Shown: positions 8,960-18,223, counted from the first letter of the stretch. The stretch is 64,000 nt of DNA from Planctomycetota bacterium (GCA_021414025.1 JAIOPG010000002.1:372001-436000), one strand, 5' to 3'. Notes: a model not told the origin generated them from the letters alone. Numbers and translations: made by a program.

Positions 8960-11032
8960 TCAGGCGGGGCTGGGCATCACGCCGATGTCGGGGGCCGGCG
9001 GCTCGGGCTTTGGTGACACGGGGGGCGTGGTCGTCGCGGAGAGCATCTCGACCACGGTCGGCGGAGTGAAGGCCTCGCCGCGGATGATCTTCTGCACGTC
9101 CTCGACCTGAAGGGTCTCGTATTTCAGCAGGGCCTCGGCCAGCGCCGAAATCTTGTCCCAGGAGTCGTGCACCATCCGCTGAGCATCCTTGAAGGCGTCG
9201 TCGATCAGGCGGCGGATCTCCTCGTCGATCATCTTGGCGGTGTCCTCGGAAAAGTCGCGCTCGGGAATGAACGATTCGCGCGAATCCTGTCCCGCGTAGC
9301 GCACGAAGCCGAGCCGCTCGCTCATGCCCCACTCGAGCACCATGGCCCGCGCGTAGGCGGTCGCCATCTTGATGTCCATCGCGGCGCCGCTGGAGACGTC
9401 GCCGTTCTGGCGGGCCTCGGCGATGCGACCGCCGCAGAGCACGCGCATGGTCGCCAGCAGGTACTTCCTCGAGAATCCGTAGCGGTCCTTTTCGGGCAAA
9501 CTGAAAGTGACGCCCAGCATCTGCCCGCGCGGAATGATGGTGACCTTGTGCAGGGGATCGGCGTCGGGCAGCAGCACCTGCAGGATGGCGTGGCCCGACT
9601 CGTGATAGGCGGTGGCAACGCGCTCCTGCTGCTCGATGCGCCGGCTCTTCTTGGCGCGGCCGAAGCGGATCTTGTCGCGGGCCTCTTCCATGTCGGTCAT
9701 CTCGATGAAGTCCTTGTCGAGCATGGTGGCCAGGATCGCGGCCTCGTTGATGATGGCGGCCAGGTCGGCGCCGCTGAACATCGGCGTGCTGCGGGCCATG
9801 CGCTCCAGGTTGACGTCCGGACCCATCTTCACCTTCTTGGCGTGCACGGCGAGAATCTGCCGGCGTCCCTGCACGTCGGGAAACTGCACGCCCACGGTGC
9901 GGTCAAAGCGGCCGGGCCGCGTCAGCGCCGGGTCGAGCACGTCCACGCGATTGGTGGCCGCGATCACGATGACCTGGTCATTGGCGTCGAAGCCGTCCAT
10001 CTCGACCAGGATCGCGTTGAGGGTCTGCTCGCGCTCGTCGTGGCCGCCGGTGGTGAATCCGCCGCCGCGCCTGCGGCCGACGGCGTCCACCTCGTCCAGG
10101 AAGATGATGCACGGAGAATTGTCCTTGGCCTGCTTGAAGAGATCGCGCACGCGGCTGGCGCCGACGCCCACGAACATCTCCACAAAATCGCTTCCCGAGA
10201 TCGAGAAGAAGGGCACCTCGGCCTCACCGGCGATGGCCTTGGCCAGCAGCGTCTTGCCGCAGCCGGGAGGTCCTTCCAGCAGCACGCCGCGGGGAATGCG
10301 CCCACCGAGGCGCTGGAATCGCTTGGGATCCTTGAGGAACTCGACGAGCTCGGAAACTTCCTCCTTGGCCTCGTCGATGCCGGCCACATCCGCGAAAGTG
10401 GTGTGGGCCATCTCCTTGTTGCTGACGCGGTGCTTGCTGCGGCCGAAATTGCCCAGCATGCCGCCGGGTCCGCCCCCCGCGTTGCGCATGCTGCGCGAGA
10501 GCAGGAACCAGAGAATGCCGAGGATGATCAGCGTCGGCAGGATCGTCATGGCGATCTGCGCGAAGGTGCTCGTGCCCACGTCGACGCGGTAGGGAATCCC
10601 TGCCTCGTCCAGGTTCTTCATGTACTTCTCGATGGCCGTGGGAGCAATGGACACGTACACCGGAGCCGGTTTGTCGCCGAACTGCTCGGCAAAGCCCTTG
10701 GTGTTCGGCTTCACTTCCGCAACGATTCGGTCGTTCAGGATCACCACCGACTTGGGCTCCAGCTTGCCCTCCTTGGCGTACACCATGAATTCCTGCCAAG
10801 TGTCAAAGGCCCTGCCGCGAGTCGAGCTGCCGTTGATGACGATCCAAATGAGCAGCGCCAGCAATCCCAGGGTGAACCAGGTCACGCTTTGGCGGCGCGG
10901 CTTGATCGGCGGGCCGGAGGAGCCGGGAGTGGGTGGATCAATTTTCTTCAATTTCTTCTCCGGCTTCTTCTTCGAGGCGAAGGCGATCGTGTTCGGGTCA
11001 GAGTTGGGTTCGCTCATTTGAAAATCCTGCAT
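8960..11032 (-). CDS. ftsH: ATP-dependent zinc metalloprotease FtsH
   Basis: Membrane-anchored AAA+ protease that degrades misassembled membrane proteins and short-lived regulators. Its 690 aa have a Lys/Pro-rich cytoplasmic N-terminus, TM1 at about 51-69, a periplasmic domain, TM2 at about 160-178, Walker A GPPGCGKT (254-261), Walker [10 protein letters not shown] (309-317), a second-region-of-homology segment [19 protein letters not shown], and the zinc site HESGH at about 477-481. The start is ambiguous. The frame opens at ATG 11032, 3 nt after the lptE-like stop, but ATG 11017 (MSEPNSD) has the better AGGA 8 nt upstream. It is the last gene of bamD-lptE-ftsH. Confidence 0.95.
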   Translation of the reverse strand: MQDFQMSEPNSDPNTIAFASKKKPEKKLKKIDPPTPGSSGPPIKPRRQSVTWFTLGLLALLIWIVINGSSTRGRAFDTWQEFMVYAKEGKLEPKSVVILNDRIVAEVKPNTKGFAEQFGDKPAPVYVSIAPTAIEKYMKNLDEAGIPYRVDVGTSTFAQIAMTILPTLIILGILWFLLSRSMRNAGGGPGGMLGNFGRSKHRVSNKEMAHTTFADVAGIDEAKEEVSELVEFLKDPKRFQRLGGRIPRGVLLEGPPGCGKTLLAKAIAGEAEVPFFSISGSDFVEMFVGVGASRVRDLFKQAKDNSPCIIFLDEVDAVGRRRGGGFTTGGHDEREQTLNAILVEMDGFDANDQVIVIAATNRVDVLDPALTRPGRFDRTVGVQFPDVQGRRQILAVHAKKVKMGPDVNLERMARSTPMFSGADLAAIINEAAILATMLDKDFIEMTDMEEARDKIRFGRAKKSRRIEQQERVATAYHESGHAILQVLLPDADPLHKVTIIPRGQMLGVTFSLPEKDRYGFSRKYLLATMRVLCGGRIAEARQNGDVSSGAAMDIKMATAYARAMVLEWGMSERLGFVRYAGQDSRESFIPERDFSEDTAKMIDEEIRRLIDDAFKDAQRMVHDSWDKISALAEALLKYETLQVEDVQKIIRGEAFTPPTVVEMLSATTTPPVSPKPEPPAPDIGVMPSPA

Positions 11033-11035
11033 GGT

Positions 11036-11590
11036 TCACCAATCGGCCTGGAGGTTCGCCACAATGTCGTCCGCGAGCCGCTGGGTCACCTCGAAGCGGG
11101 CCAGGTCCAGGGGCTCCGCCTGCGACCGGCTTGTCACCACCACGCCGCTGGAGGTGAATCCGCGGCGGGCCGTGATGGACTTTCCAGTCTTCACGTCCAC
11201 CCAGTCCCAGTCCAGCGTCACAGTGTAGGCGACTTCCTCGGAGAGGCCGGTCGCCACGCTCTGGCTCATCTGGGAAAGCTTCACGTCGGTCACCTTGCCG
11301 CGCAGAATCGTCTCGGCCCGCCCGTCGTGGGTCACGGTGTAGGGGGTGGTCTGCTGGAGTCTTTTCTGAAGGGCTTCCGTCAACTGAAATCCCATCTCCC
11401 GGTCCTGGGTCGCATTGTCGAATATCGGCACGGCGATGGTGTGATATTTACTCGGAAGCACACTTCCACCCTTCATTCCCTTGGAATTTGACGAGGCGCA
11501 GCCCGGAGCGACGGAATAAACCAACGTCGCGCAGACGAGCAGGGGCAAGGCCAGGCCATGACGAAGGAAATCGGCGGATACAAATTTCAC
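11036..11590 (-). CDS. lptE: LptE-like lipoprotein (LPS assembly)
   Basis: A 184-aa exported protein: hydrophobic signal segment (LALPLLVCATLVY) followed by a Cys in APGCASS that fits a lipobox. The mature part has the LptE pattern, YHTIAVPIFDNATQ, then FQLTEALQKRLQ, then AETILRGKVTDVKL, which in known LptE forms a small alpha/beta plug for the LptD barrel. The start is GTG 11588-11590, overlapping the bamD-like stop as GTGA. LptD is not in the window. Overall sequence similarity in this family is low, so the name rests on pattern and on the bamD neighbour. Confidence 0.65.
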   Translation of the reverse strand: MKFVSADFLRHGLALPLLVCATLVYSVAPGCASSNSKGMKGGSVLPSKYHTIAVPIFDNATQDREMGFQLTEALQKRLQQTTPYTVTHDGRAETILRGKVTDVKLSQMSQSVATGLSEEVAYTVTLDWDWVDVKTGKSITARRGFTSSGVVVTSRSQAEPLDLARFEVTQRLADDIVANLQADW

Positions 11591-12831
11591 GTGTGTTGCG
11601 GTGGTGTTGGATTTGGCGGCGGAGCGGTCGGAGTGCCGGTGGCACCCTGAGGAACGGGCTGCGGGGCGGGCTTGATCTGGTCCTCCGGCGGCAGCTCAGC
11701 GCCGGCGACGGGCTTTTCATCCGCAGTCTGGGCGGTGTCCGGCAGCGGCGCCTCGGGATTCGGGAGCACTCCCGTCGGCTCCGAAAAAGCGCCCGTCTTG
11801 GGCGTACCGATCAGGGCGTCCTCGAGCTCAGCGTAGTTGGGGCAGTTCTTGGCGATGCCCTCCGGCAATTTCGCCACGATGCCGGGAGCCATCTTGAGTG
11901 CGGTGATGGTCGCAATCGACTTGGGATAGAGCTTGACCAGCGAGCGCAGCGTCAGCTCGGTGGAGATGAAGTCCCCCATGCTCTCATACCAGCGCGCGTT
12001 GTGCAGCAACTTGGCCGCCTCGCTCTCGTAGACGCGCACCAGCAGCGCCTCGGCGCCGATCTGTTGGGCCAGCGCCGGGTCGTCCGCCTGGAGCTGCTTG
12101 AGCCGGGAGGTGGCTTCGCGCAATCCGCTGGCGTCGTACTGCGGTCCCTTGAACTGTGCGTAGTAGCTGTAGATCAGGCGCAATTTGGCCTTGTTCACCT
12201 GCTTGGAGCGCGGATAGTTCTGCACGAACAAGTCGTAGGAATCGGCGGCCAGCGGCATGTCGCGGATGCGGAAGTAGTAGTCGGAGAGCTCCATGCCGGC
12301 CTTCTCGGCCAGCTCGCTTCCGGGCAGGCGCTCTTGAATGCGGATGAGGATTTCCTGGGCATCGTCGCCCGCGTCGATCCAGCGAAAGGTGCCCATGAAG
12401 CGCTTTTTCAATCCATGGGCATAGGCCTTGGCGATCTCAAACTCGCGCTCGAGGGCGGGGATGAAGGCCGCGCTCATGGCATACCGCCGCGCCACGTCCT
12501 CGTAGCAGAAGAGCGCCTTGTACTCGTAGCCCAGCGCCAGTTGCGCGTCGCCCTGGATCAGGAAGGCATCGGAGCGGCCCTGGCCCAGGGGATTGTTCTC
12601 GAGGAAATTCTCGGAGAGGTTGAGGGCCCGTGAGGCGTCGCCGTTGGCCAGCGCGATCCTCGCCTGCTGAAGCTGCTCGTCGACCGGTGAGGGGGCCTCG
12701 GAGGGCTTCCAGCGGTCGAAATCATCCAGCGTGTAGTCCATCTGGCCTGCGGCGCGTTCGCCCAGGGCAAGCATCGAGGCGGCGATGACAAGCATCGCTA
12801 TGCCCCGGTGTCCTAGAAGCCGACGGATCAT
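11587..12831 (-). CDS. bamD: BamD-like TPR protein (outer-membrane protein assembly)
   Basis: A 414-aa exported protein with signal peptide MIRRLLGHRGIAMLVIAASM. It carries several TPR-like helical repeats. AFIPALEREFEIAKAYAHG, ADSYDLFVQNYPRSKQVNKA and KLRLIYSYYAQF match the BamD/YfiO pattern (paired helices, NYPxS, AxxRL). It lacks an obvious lipobox Cys and has a Pro-rich C-terminal tail of about 90 residues (PPEDQIKPAPQPVPQ), making it longer than the usual 240-280 aa. First gene of the bamD-lptE-ftsH operon, divergent from fliO across 144 nt that should hold both promoters. A more general tol-pal-type TPR protein is the alternative. Confidence 0.65.
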   Translation of the reverse strand: MIRRLLGHRGIAMLVIAASMLALGERAAGQMDYTLDDFDRWKPSEAPSPVDEQLQQARIALANGDASRALNLSENFLENNPLGQGRSDAFLIQGDAQLALGYEYKALFCYEDVARRYAMSAAFIPALEREFEIAKAYAHGLKKRFMGTFRWIDAGDDAQEILIRIQERLPGSELAEKAGMELSDYYFRIRDMPLAADSYDLFVQNYPRSKQVNKAKLRLIYSYYAQFKGPQYDASGLREATSRLKQLQADDPALAQQIGAEALLVRVYESEAAKLLHNARWYESMGDFISTELTLRSLVKLYPKSIATITALKMAPGIVAKLPEGIAKNCPNYAELEDALIGTPKTGAFSEPTGVLPNPEAPLPDTAQTADEKPVAGAELPPEDQIKPAPQPVPQGATGTPTAPPPNPTPPQHT

Positions 12832-12975
12832 TCCCGAATGGTAACGATTGGCGGGCGAGGCTGAGATTTTCCCTGAAATCCCTACGCCTCCGAGGGCCGG
12901 CGAGCCGATCTAAGCCGGAGCCGGAGGGTTCCGGCCGTCGTCGCAGGATGCGAGGCGTCAAGCGAAGGGGCTGCC

Positions 12976-13419
12976 ATGGATGGGCGTATCCCTCACCTTT
13001 TGTTGGCCCGCGTCGCGGGCGCGGTCATCGCACTGGGATCAATTCCGGCGATTGCAGTTGGCCAGTCTGTCGATCCCGAATCGCAGCCGGTCCTGCTGCG
13101 TGCGGTCGAAAATGCGCAGGGGACGTCCGGCGGAGGATGGATCTCGCTCTTCGCGGTGTGCATGCTGGCGGGCATCGGCGCCGTGCTCTGGTGGAAGGGG
13201 AATTTCCGGAGCCGGTCGCGACGAAACCATGGAAGCGGCGCCATCGAGATCATTGATCGGACCGTGATGGCCAAGGGGCAGTCGCTGACGCTGGTGAAGG
13301 TGGGCGACCGCGTGGTGCTGCTGGGACAGAGCTCGCAGGGTTTCCAGCGACTCGCGGAGTTCGAGGCCTCAGCGCCGCAAGAGACAAGTGTTGGCGCCGC
13401 ACATCGGAGGGTGGCGTGA
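12976..13419 (+). CDS. fliO: FliO-like flagellar biosynthetic protein
   Basis: A small bitopic membrane protein that helps FliP assemble into the flagellar export gate. Its 147 aa have an N-terminal signal-like helix (HLLLARVAGAVIALG), a second hydrophobic segment WISLFAVCMLAGIGAVLWW, then the cytoplasmic FliO signature IEIIDRTVMAKGQSLTLVKV with GDRVVLLGQSS. ATG 12976 is preceded by AAGGGG about 8 nt upstream. It heads the operon and its stop overlaps the fliP GTG by 4 nt. Confidence 0.82.
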   Translation: MDGRIPHLLLARVAGAVIALGSIPAIAVGQSVDPESQPVLLRAVENAQGTSGGGWISLFAVCMLAGIGAVLWWKGNFRSRSRRNHGSGAIEIIDRTVMAKGQSLTLVKVGDRVVLLGQSSQGFQRLAEFEASAPQETSVGAAHRRVA

Positions 13420-14138
13420 CGATTCTGCTGGCCAGTCTCAATCAGGCCGCGACCACGGTTCCCGTTGGATTGGGCGGTGGAGCGGAATTGGCCGCGGCGG
13501 CCGTGGGATTCGCGTTGCTGCCCGCGGCGCTTGCCTTGTGCACCTGCTTCCCGCGCATCTTTGTGACGTTGAGCATCCTTCGTCAGGGTCTGGGCCTTGG
13601 CGCCGTTCCCAGCAACTTGATCGTGCTCGGTCTCAGCGCCGCACTCACCGTGGTGGCGATGACGCCGACGTTGAAGGCCGCATGGGAGGGAGGCCTTTCG
13701 CAACTGGCCAGCGGAAACTCAACGGACCCGATGATCGCCGTGCGGGGCGCCGAGAAGCCGCTGCGCGCGTTCATGTTCGACCAACTTCAGTTGCAGAATG
13801 GCGGCCCCACGCTCGAAGCGGTGCTCAAGGCCCGCGGAACGCCGGTCGAGGCGGGGCAGTCCCTGACTCGCCGCGACGTCGACACTTTCACGCTGGCGCC
13901 CGCCTTCGCGCTCAACGAGTTGCGCATCGCCTTCATGCTCGGCTTCAAGGTGCTGCTGCCTTTCCTGGTGATCGATCTAGCGGTAGCCGCGGTGATGGCC
14001 AGTCTCGGCCTCTTCATGACGCCGCCCTCCCTGATCAGTTTGCCCATGAAATTGCTGCTTTTTGTGGCGGTCGACGGCTGGGCGCTTGTCTCCACGGGCT
14101 TGGTCGCGGGCATCACGCGCTCGGTCACGGCCACCTGA
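13416..14138 (+). CDS. fliP: Flagellar type III export gate protein FliP
   Basis: Core subunit of the FliPQR export gate in the inner membrane; 240 aa, four hydrophobic segments. The family patterns are clear: CTCFPRIFVTLSILRQGLG, VPSNLIVLGLSAALTVVAM, then ELRIAFMLGFKVLLPFLVID and MASLGLFMTPPSLISLPMKL followed by LLFVAVDGWALV. Start GTG 13416 overlaps the fliO stop. The region between the two conserved halves (about 85-165) is somewhat longer and more polar than in E. coli FliP. Confidence 0.93.
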   Translation: MTILLASLNQAATTVPVGLGGGAELAAAAVGFALLPAALALCTCFPRIFVTLSILRQGLGLGAVPSNLIVLGLSAALTVVAMTPTLKAAWEGGLSQLASGNSTDPMIAVRGAEKPLRAFMFDQLQLQNGGPTLEAVLKARGTPVEAGQSLTRRDVDTFTLAPAFALNELRIAFMLGFKVLLPFLVIDLAVAAVMASLGLFMTPPSLISLPMKLLLFVAVDGWALVSTGLVAGITRSVTAT

Positions 14139-14179
14139 ATCGATGAGATCCATGAGAGAACACCTGCGAGGAGCATTCC

Positions 14180-14437
14180 ATGAGTGAGGCGGACATGATC
14201 GACGCCCTTCGATCGGCGCTCTCCGCTGCGCTGGTCCTGGCGCTGCCGCTGCTGCTGGTGGGCCTCCTGGTCGGTCTGATCTCGGGTCTGGTGCAGTCGC
14301 TTTCCAATGTGCAGGATGCGGCCGCGGCCTTCGCGCCGCGACTCATCGCGGTGGCGCTGGTGGCGATCGCCCTTGCGGGTTGGATGGGATCGAAAGTCAT
14401 CGACTTCGCCGTGACCATGATGGGAGGTGGCGGGTGA
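14180..14437 (+). CDS. fliQ: Flagellar type III export gate protein FliQ
   Basis: An 85-aa two-helix membrane protein, the normal size for FliQ. Helix 1 is LSAALVLALPLLLVGLLVGL, the loop holds the family motif SLSNVQDAAAAFAPRL, and helix 2 is IAVALVAIALAGWM. It lies 41 nt after fliP, with GCGAGGAG just upstream of the ATG. Its stop overlaps the fliR GTG (GTGA). Confidence 0.9.
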   Translation: MSEADMIDALRSALSAALVLALPLLLVGLLVGLISGLVQSLSNVQDAAAAFAPRLIAVALVAIALAGWMGSKVIDFAVTMMGGGG

Positions 14438-15165
14438 GCCTCTCCGCAATCGCAGTGGCAGGCGCGGCGCGGGCCGCCGGCGCGGCGGTCTTCGCTCCCG
14501 CGTTCACAATGATTCCGTGGCGCTTTCGTCTGGCCTTCGCGGCGGCGGCAGGATGGGCCGCGGCGCCGATCGCCGCAGGCGACGCGATGGTGACCTCGAT
14601 CTCGCTTCCGGAGATCGCCGTTGAGGCGGCCATCGGCGCCATGATCGGCTTGCTCGCCGCGATTGCGGTCGAGGCGCTGCGCGTCTGCGGTCACGTCATC
14701 GGCGAGCAGATGGGTCTCTCGCTCGCGCAGGCCTACGACCCCGCCATCGACGGCGAGGCCAGCAGCGCCGAGGCGTTGCTCGCCTGGAGCGCCATCACCA
14801 TCTTCGTGGCGGTGGGCGGAATCCAGACGGTGGCGATGACCGCCGCCACGAGCGTGCGCACGCTGCCGCCGGGATCGTTCTTCCAATCGGGCATCGCCAA
14901 CTCGGCGGCCTCGCTGCTGGACGCGGCGATGCTGGTGGGTTTCAAGGCATGCCTGCCGGTGGTGGGCGTGCTCGCCGCCGTTTCCGCGGTGGCGGCGCTG
15001 GTGGTGCGCATCGTGCCGGGATTCTCAACCTTCTCCGCAGGATTCGGCCCGCGCGCCGCCACGGGCCTTGCCGCCGCGGTGGCCACCTGCGGCGTCATGT
15101 GGGCGGCCGAAAATGCCTTCATCCAGGACTCGCTCGCACGCATCGCCCGGGAGGTGGCCCCCTAG
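14434..15165 (+). CDS. fliR: Flagellar type III export gate protein FliR
   Basis: Third gate component; 243 aa with about six hydrophobic segments. Recognisable stretches are RAAGAAVFAPAFTMIPWRFR, the segment ending VIGEQMGLSLAQAYDP (as in the family GxqiGls.a...dp motif), and a FKACLPVVGVLAAVSAVAAL segment. I start it at GTG 14434 within the fliQ stop rather than at the in-frame ATG 14380, because the upstream residues are a shadow of fliQ. The stop at 15163-15165 directly abuts the flhB-like ATG. Confidence 0.9.
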   Translation: MSLSAIAVAGAARAAGAAVFAPAFTMIPWRFRLAFAAAAGWAAAPIAAGDAMVTSISLPEIAVEAAIGAMIGLLAAIAVEALRVCGHVIGEQMGLSLAQAYDPAIDGEASSAEALLAWSAITIFVAVGGIQTVAMTAATSVRTLPPGSFFQSGIANSAASLLDAAMLVGFKACLPVVGVLAAVSAVAALVVRIVPGFSTFSAGFGPRAATGLAAAVATCGVMWAAENAFIQDSLARIAREVAP

Positions 15166-15864
15166 ATGCTCGGAGATTCCGCCGAACGCATTCACCCGCC
15201 CACGCTTTCGAAGCGCGAGCATGTCCTTGCCCAGGGCCATGGTCCGAGGGCCGTCTGGCTCGCGTCGTTCCTGGGAATAATGTTCTTCGGTGCCATCACC
15301 GCGGTGGCAGCGCCGATGCAGATCCGTTCGCTGCTGGCGATGGCTCGGCGACTGTTCCTGCTGACACCATCGGACAAGTCCGCATCTTTGCTCGCTGAAG
15401 CGATCGAGCCTGCCTTGTGGCTGGTTGCCTTCGCGTTTCTGGCTGCGCTTCTGGCGCATGCGGCTTCCCACTGGGCGTGGATCCGCATGGGTCCCTGGAA
15501 GATGAGGCCGCGCACTTCGATCCTGTCGCGCATCGGTCCGGTCTTCGCGGGTCTGGTCACCGCGGTCGCGACCTTGGCCGCGAGTCTGGCTTTCGCCTGG
15601 CCCTGGCTGGCCAACATTTCCAACTGGAGCAGGGGATCGCTTTCGAGTGTGCTGGGATCGGCGCTGGGCATGATCGGCATGACCGCGCTCGGCGCGGCGA
15701 TCGTGCTGTTCGCGGCGTCGCTGCTGCAGCGATTCAAGGCGCGAAGCACCTTTGAAGCGGGCATCCGATTGACTCGGGCCGAAGCGAAGGAAGCGGCCCG
15801 TGAATCTGGCGAAGGCCGTGCGACGCGGCGACGGCCGCAGCACCCGCGGGGAGGACGCTCATGA
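15166..15864 (+). CDS. flhB: FlhB-like export protein lacking the autocleaving cytoplasmic domain
   Basis: FlhB normally has an N-terminal four-helix membrane domain and a C-terminal cytoplasmic domain that self-cleaves at NPTH and switches substrate specificity. This 232-aa protein has only the first part: a PT-x(n)-KR-like start (HPPTLSKREHVLAQG), about four hydrophobic segments, then LLQRFKARSTFEAGIRLTRA and EAKEAARESGE, corresponding to the LxMxKQEVKxExKxxEG connector. It ends in a basic tail. No NPTH and no roughly 120-residue C domain follows. The stop overlaps the flhA ATG by 4 nt, and the other frames here show no lost domain. The truncation therefore looks native rather than a recent frameshift. 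Confidence 0.78.
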   Translation: MLGDSAERIHPPTLSKREHVLAQGHGPRAVWLASFLGIMFFGAITAVAAPMQIRSLLAMARRLFLLTPSDKSASLLAEAIEPALWLVAFAFLAALLAHAASHWAWIRMGPWKMRPRTSILSRIGPVFAGLVTAVATLAASLAFAWPWLANISNWSRGSLSSVLGSALGMIGMTALGAAIVLFAASLLQRFKARSTFEAGIRLTRAEAKEAARESGEGRATRRRPQHPRGGRS

Positions 15865-17939
15865 TCCCTCCCAAGCCCGCGCTGCGAATGGAATGGCTCG
15901 TGCCCGCGGCCTTCATCGGGCTGGTGGCCGTGCTGGTGGTGCCGCTGCCGCCGATGGCGATGGACGCGCTGATCGCGGTGAACTTCGCGCTGAGCGGATT
16001 GGTGCTGGCCACCGCCGCCAACATGAAGAAGCCGCTTGATTTCAGCGTGTTTCCAGCGCTGGTGCTGGGCACCACGCTGCTGCGGCTGGGCATCAACGTG
16101 GCCAGCACGCGGCTCATCCTCGGCATGGATGCGGCCACTCCCGAAGCGGGCCGCGCCGTGGCGGGTTCGGTCATCGAGGCCTTCGGTGAAATCGCCGCAG
16201 GTCGCAATCCCATCGTCGGCCTGAGCGTCTTCGCAATGCTGGTCGTGGTGCAATTCGTCGTGGTGACCCGCGGCTCAGTGCGCATGGGCGAGGTGTCGGC
16301 TCGCTTCGCGCTGGACGCGCTGCCGGGAAGGCAGATGGCCATCGATGCCGATGTGGCCTCCGGCGCCATCACGCCGACCGAGGCGAGCCAGCGCCGCGAT
16401 GTCGTGCTGCGCGAGGCGGATTTCCACGGCGCGATGGATGGCGCCGGTCGCTTCGTGCGCGGCGACGCGGTTGCGGGCATCGTGATCGTGCTGGTCAACA
16501 TTTTGGGCGGATTCCTGGTGGGAATGATCCAGAAGAATTGGAGCATCTCCGAGTCGCTGCGCGTCTTCACGCTGCTTGCCGTCGGCGACGGATTGGTGAC
16601 GCAGATTCCCGCCTTCCTGGTGGCGACCGCCTCAGGCCTGGTCGCGGCCAAAGCTGCCAGCGGCGAAACCCTGGGAACGGAAATCCCGCGTCAGCTTGGT
16701 GCCCGTCCCGTCACGCTCTGGATCGTCGCCGGATTGCTTGCGGGTCTCTCCGTCACTCCGCTTCCGACCGCGCCGCTGCTGGGTGCCTCGATGCTTCTGG
16801 CCGCGGCGGCGTGGTGGATCGGCCGCGTGCAGGTGGCGGCGGGCCGGCTCGCCGTCCAGACCGAGCGCGCCGCACTGAGCGCCTCCGAATCGCTGGAGGA
16901 TGCGCTGTTGATCGAGCCGATCAGCATTGACCTTGGCCTTGACTTGCTGATGCTGGCGCACCAGGAGCGCAGCGAAACCGGCTTGCTTCCACTGGTCGCG
17001 GGAGTGCGCCGCCAGCTGGCGATGGAACTGGGCGTGGTCGTGCCATCGGTGCGCATCCGCGATGATCCAAATTTGCCCGCGGACTCCTATGTCATTCGAC
17101 TGCGCGGCGCGGCGGTGGGCGGCGGCACGCTGCGCCCCGGTCGCATGCTGGTGATGGATCCCAAGGGCGGCGCGCCGGAAGTCGCGGGCGAGCCCGCACA
17201 GGAACCCGCCTTCGGTCTGCCCGCCATCTGGGTGGAGGACTCGGTCGCCCGGAGTCTGGAAGGGCAGGGCTTCGCCATCGCCGACTCCGGCGGCGTGCTC
17301 GCCACGCATCTGCTGGAAGTCCTGCGCAAGAAAGCCTGGGAGCTGGTCACCCTCGAGGAGACCGCCAAGATGCTGGAAAGGCTGCGATCACGCTCGCCCA
17401 ACTTGGCCGCCATGCTGGCGCCGCCCACATGGACCCTGGACCGCATCCGCGGAATTCTTCAGGAGTTGCTGCGCGAGGGGGTGGCGATCCGCGACATCGA
17501 GAAGATCGCCGAACTGCTGGTCTCGCTGCCGGTGGCCACCCAGCCCGATCAAACCATTGCCGTAGTTCGCAGCGTGGTCTCCCATGACGTCTGCGACCGG
17601 CTGATCACACGCAACTCCAGCGGAAACCGGGTTTTGCACGCCGTGTGGATGGATGAGGAGACCATGCTTTCAAGCGGGGCGCTCGCCGCCGCCCAGCGCA
17701 GCGTGGTGCCCGAGGCCGCAGCTGCCGAGCGACTAGTCCGATGCGTGGCGCCGGGCCTGCGCGATCTGCTGCGCCGCGGACTTCCCGCGGTGGTGGTGAC
17801 ACCGTTGCCACTGCGCGGCGCGGTGAGCAAAGCCCTGCGCGGCCGCCTCGGCGATGTCTCGGTGATCGCGCGCGAGGAGATTCCCGAGGGCGTTGAACTG
17901 GTTCTGGCTGAAGCGACGCAAACCGAGGCGGTAAAATGA
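15861..17939 (+). CDS. flhA: Flagellar export apparatus protein FlhA
   Basis: Large export-gate subunit that forms the nonameric ring and energises secretion. At 692 aa it is full length. The N-terminal half has eight or so membrane helices and the FHIPEP-family signature RFALDALPGRQMAIDAD (from about 148) followed by READFHGAMDGAGRFVRGDA. The C-terminal half is cytoplasmic, with motifs DPNLPADSYVIRLRG, THLLEVLRKKAWELV and a helix around LREGVAIRDIEKIAELL. The ATG overlaps the flhB-like stop, and its own stop overlaps the next ATG. Confidence 0.95.
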   Translation: MIPPKPALRMEWLVPAAFIGLVAVLVVPLPPMAMDALIAVNFALSGLVLATAANMKKPLDFSVFPALVLGTTLLRLGINVASTRLILGMDAATPEAGRAVAGSVIEAFGEIAAGRNPIVGLSVFAMLVVVQFVVVTRGSVRMGEVSARFALDALPGRQMAIDADVASGAITPTEASQRRDVVLREADFHGAMDGAGRFVRGDAVAGIVIVLVNILGGFLVGMIQKNWSISESLRVFTLLAVGDGLVTQIPAFLVATASGLVAAKAASGETLGTEIPRQLGARPVTLWIVAGLLAGLSVTPLPTAPLLGASMLLAAAAWWIGRVQVAAGRLAVQTERAALSASESLEDALLIEPISIDLGLDLLMLAHQERSETGLLPLVAGVRRQLAMELGVVVPSVRIRDDPNLPADSYVIRLRGAAVGGGTLRPGRMLVMDPKGGAPEVAGEPAQEPAFGLPAIWVEDSVARSLEGQGFAIADSGGVLATHLLEVLRKKAWELVTLEETAKMLERLRSRSPNLAAMLAPPTWTLDRIRGILQELLREGVAIRDIEKIAELLVSLPVATQPDQTIAVVRSVVSHDVCDRLITRNSSGNRVLHAVWMDEETMLSSGALAAAQRSVVPEAAAAERLVRCVAPGLRDLLRRGLPAVVVTPLPLRGAVSKALRGRLGDVSVIAREEIPEGVELVLAEATQTEAVK

Positions 17940-18223
17940 CTTGCAAAAGCTACAGCGGATCGAACGAGCTGGATCTGCTTCGTCAGGCAAAGGCTGAAAA
18001 CCCCGATGGATTCGAGATTCTCTCCATCAAGCGCAGCGGCTTCCTCTGGTGGCGCAAGGTCACCCTGCTGGCGCAGCCGCTAACGCGGGCGCCGCGCCAG
18101 GAAATGAACAAGCTCAGGCTGCTGGCCGCGCTGCACTCCATCCGCGAGCAGCGCCAGCAGCAGTCGGCGCAGCGGGATGTCTTCACGCACTCCCACGACT
18201 TCATCAAGCAGCAGCGGCGCTAA
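17936..18223 (+). CDS. Small protein resembling the FlhF N-terminal domain
   Basis: A 95-aa protein whose ATG overlaps the flhA stop (ATGA), the position where flhF usually sits. Its first 50 residues (MTCKSYSGSNELDLLRQAKA, GFEILSIKRSGFLWWRKVTL) follow the FlhF N-domain pattern: K-x-Y/F strand, a helix ending in A.E..P..., then ILS.K...GF.....V...A. No GTPase (NG) domain follows. The tail is Gln/Arg-rich. It may be a stand-alone FlhF N-domain or the remnant of a lost flhF. The family call is inferred from short pattern similarity and gene order. Confidence 0.55.
   Translation: MTCKSYSGSNELDLLRQAKAENPDGFEILSIKRSGFLWWRKVTLLAQPLTRAPRQEMNKLRLLAALHSIREQRQQQSAQRDVFTHSHDFIKQQRR

Noticed and set aside
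9167-11491. A 774-codon plus-strand frame opposite ftsH and lptE
   Set aside because: Spans two unrelated genes in antisense and shows no motif.
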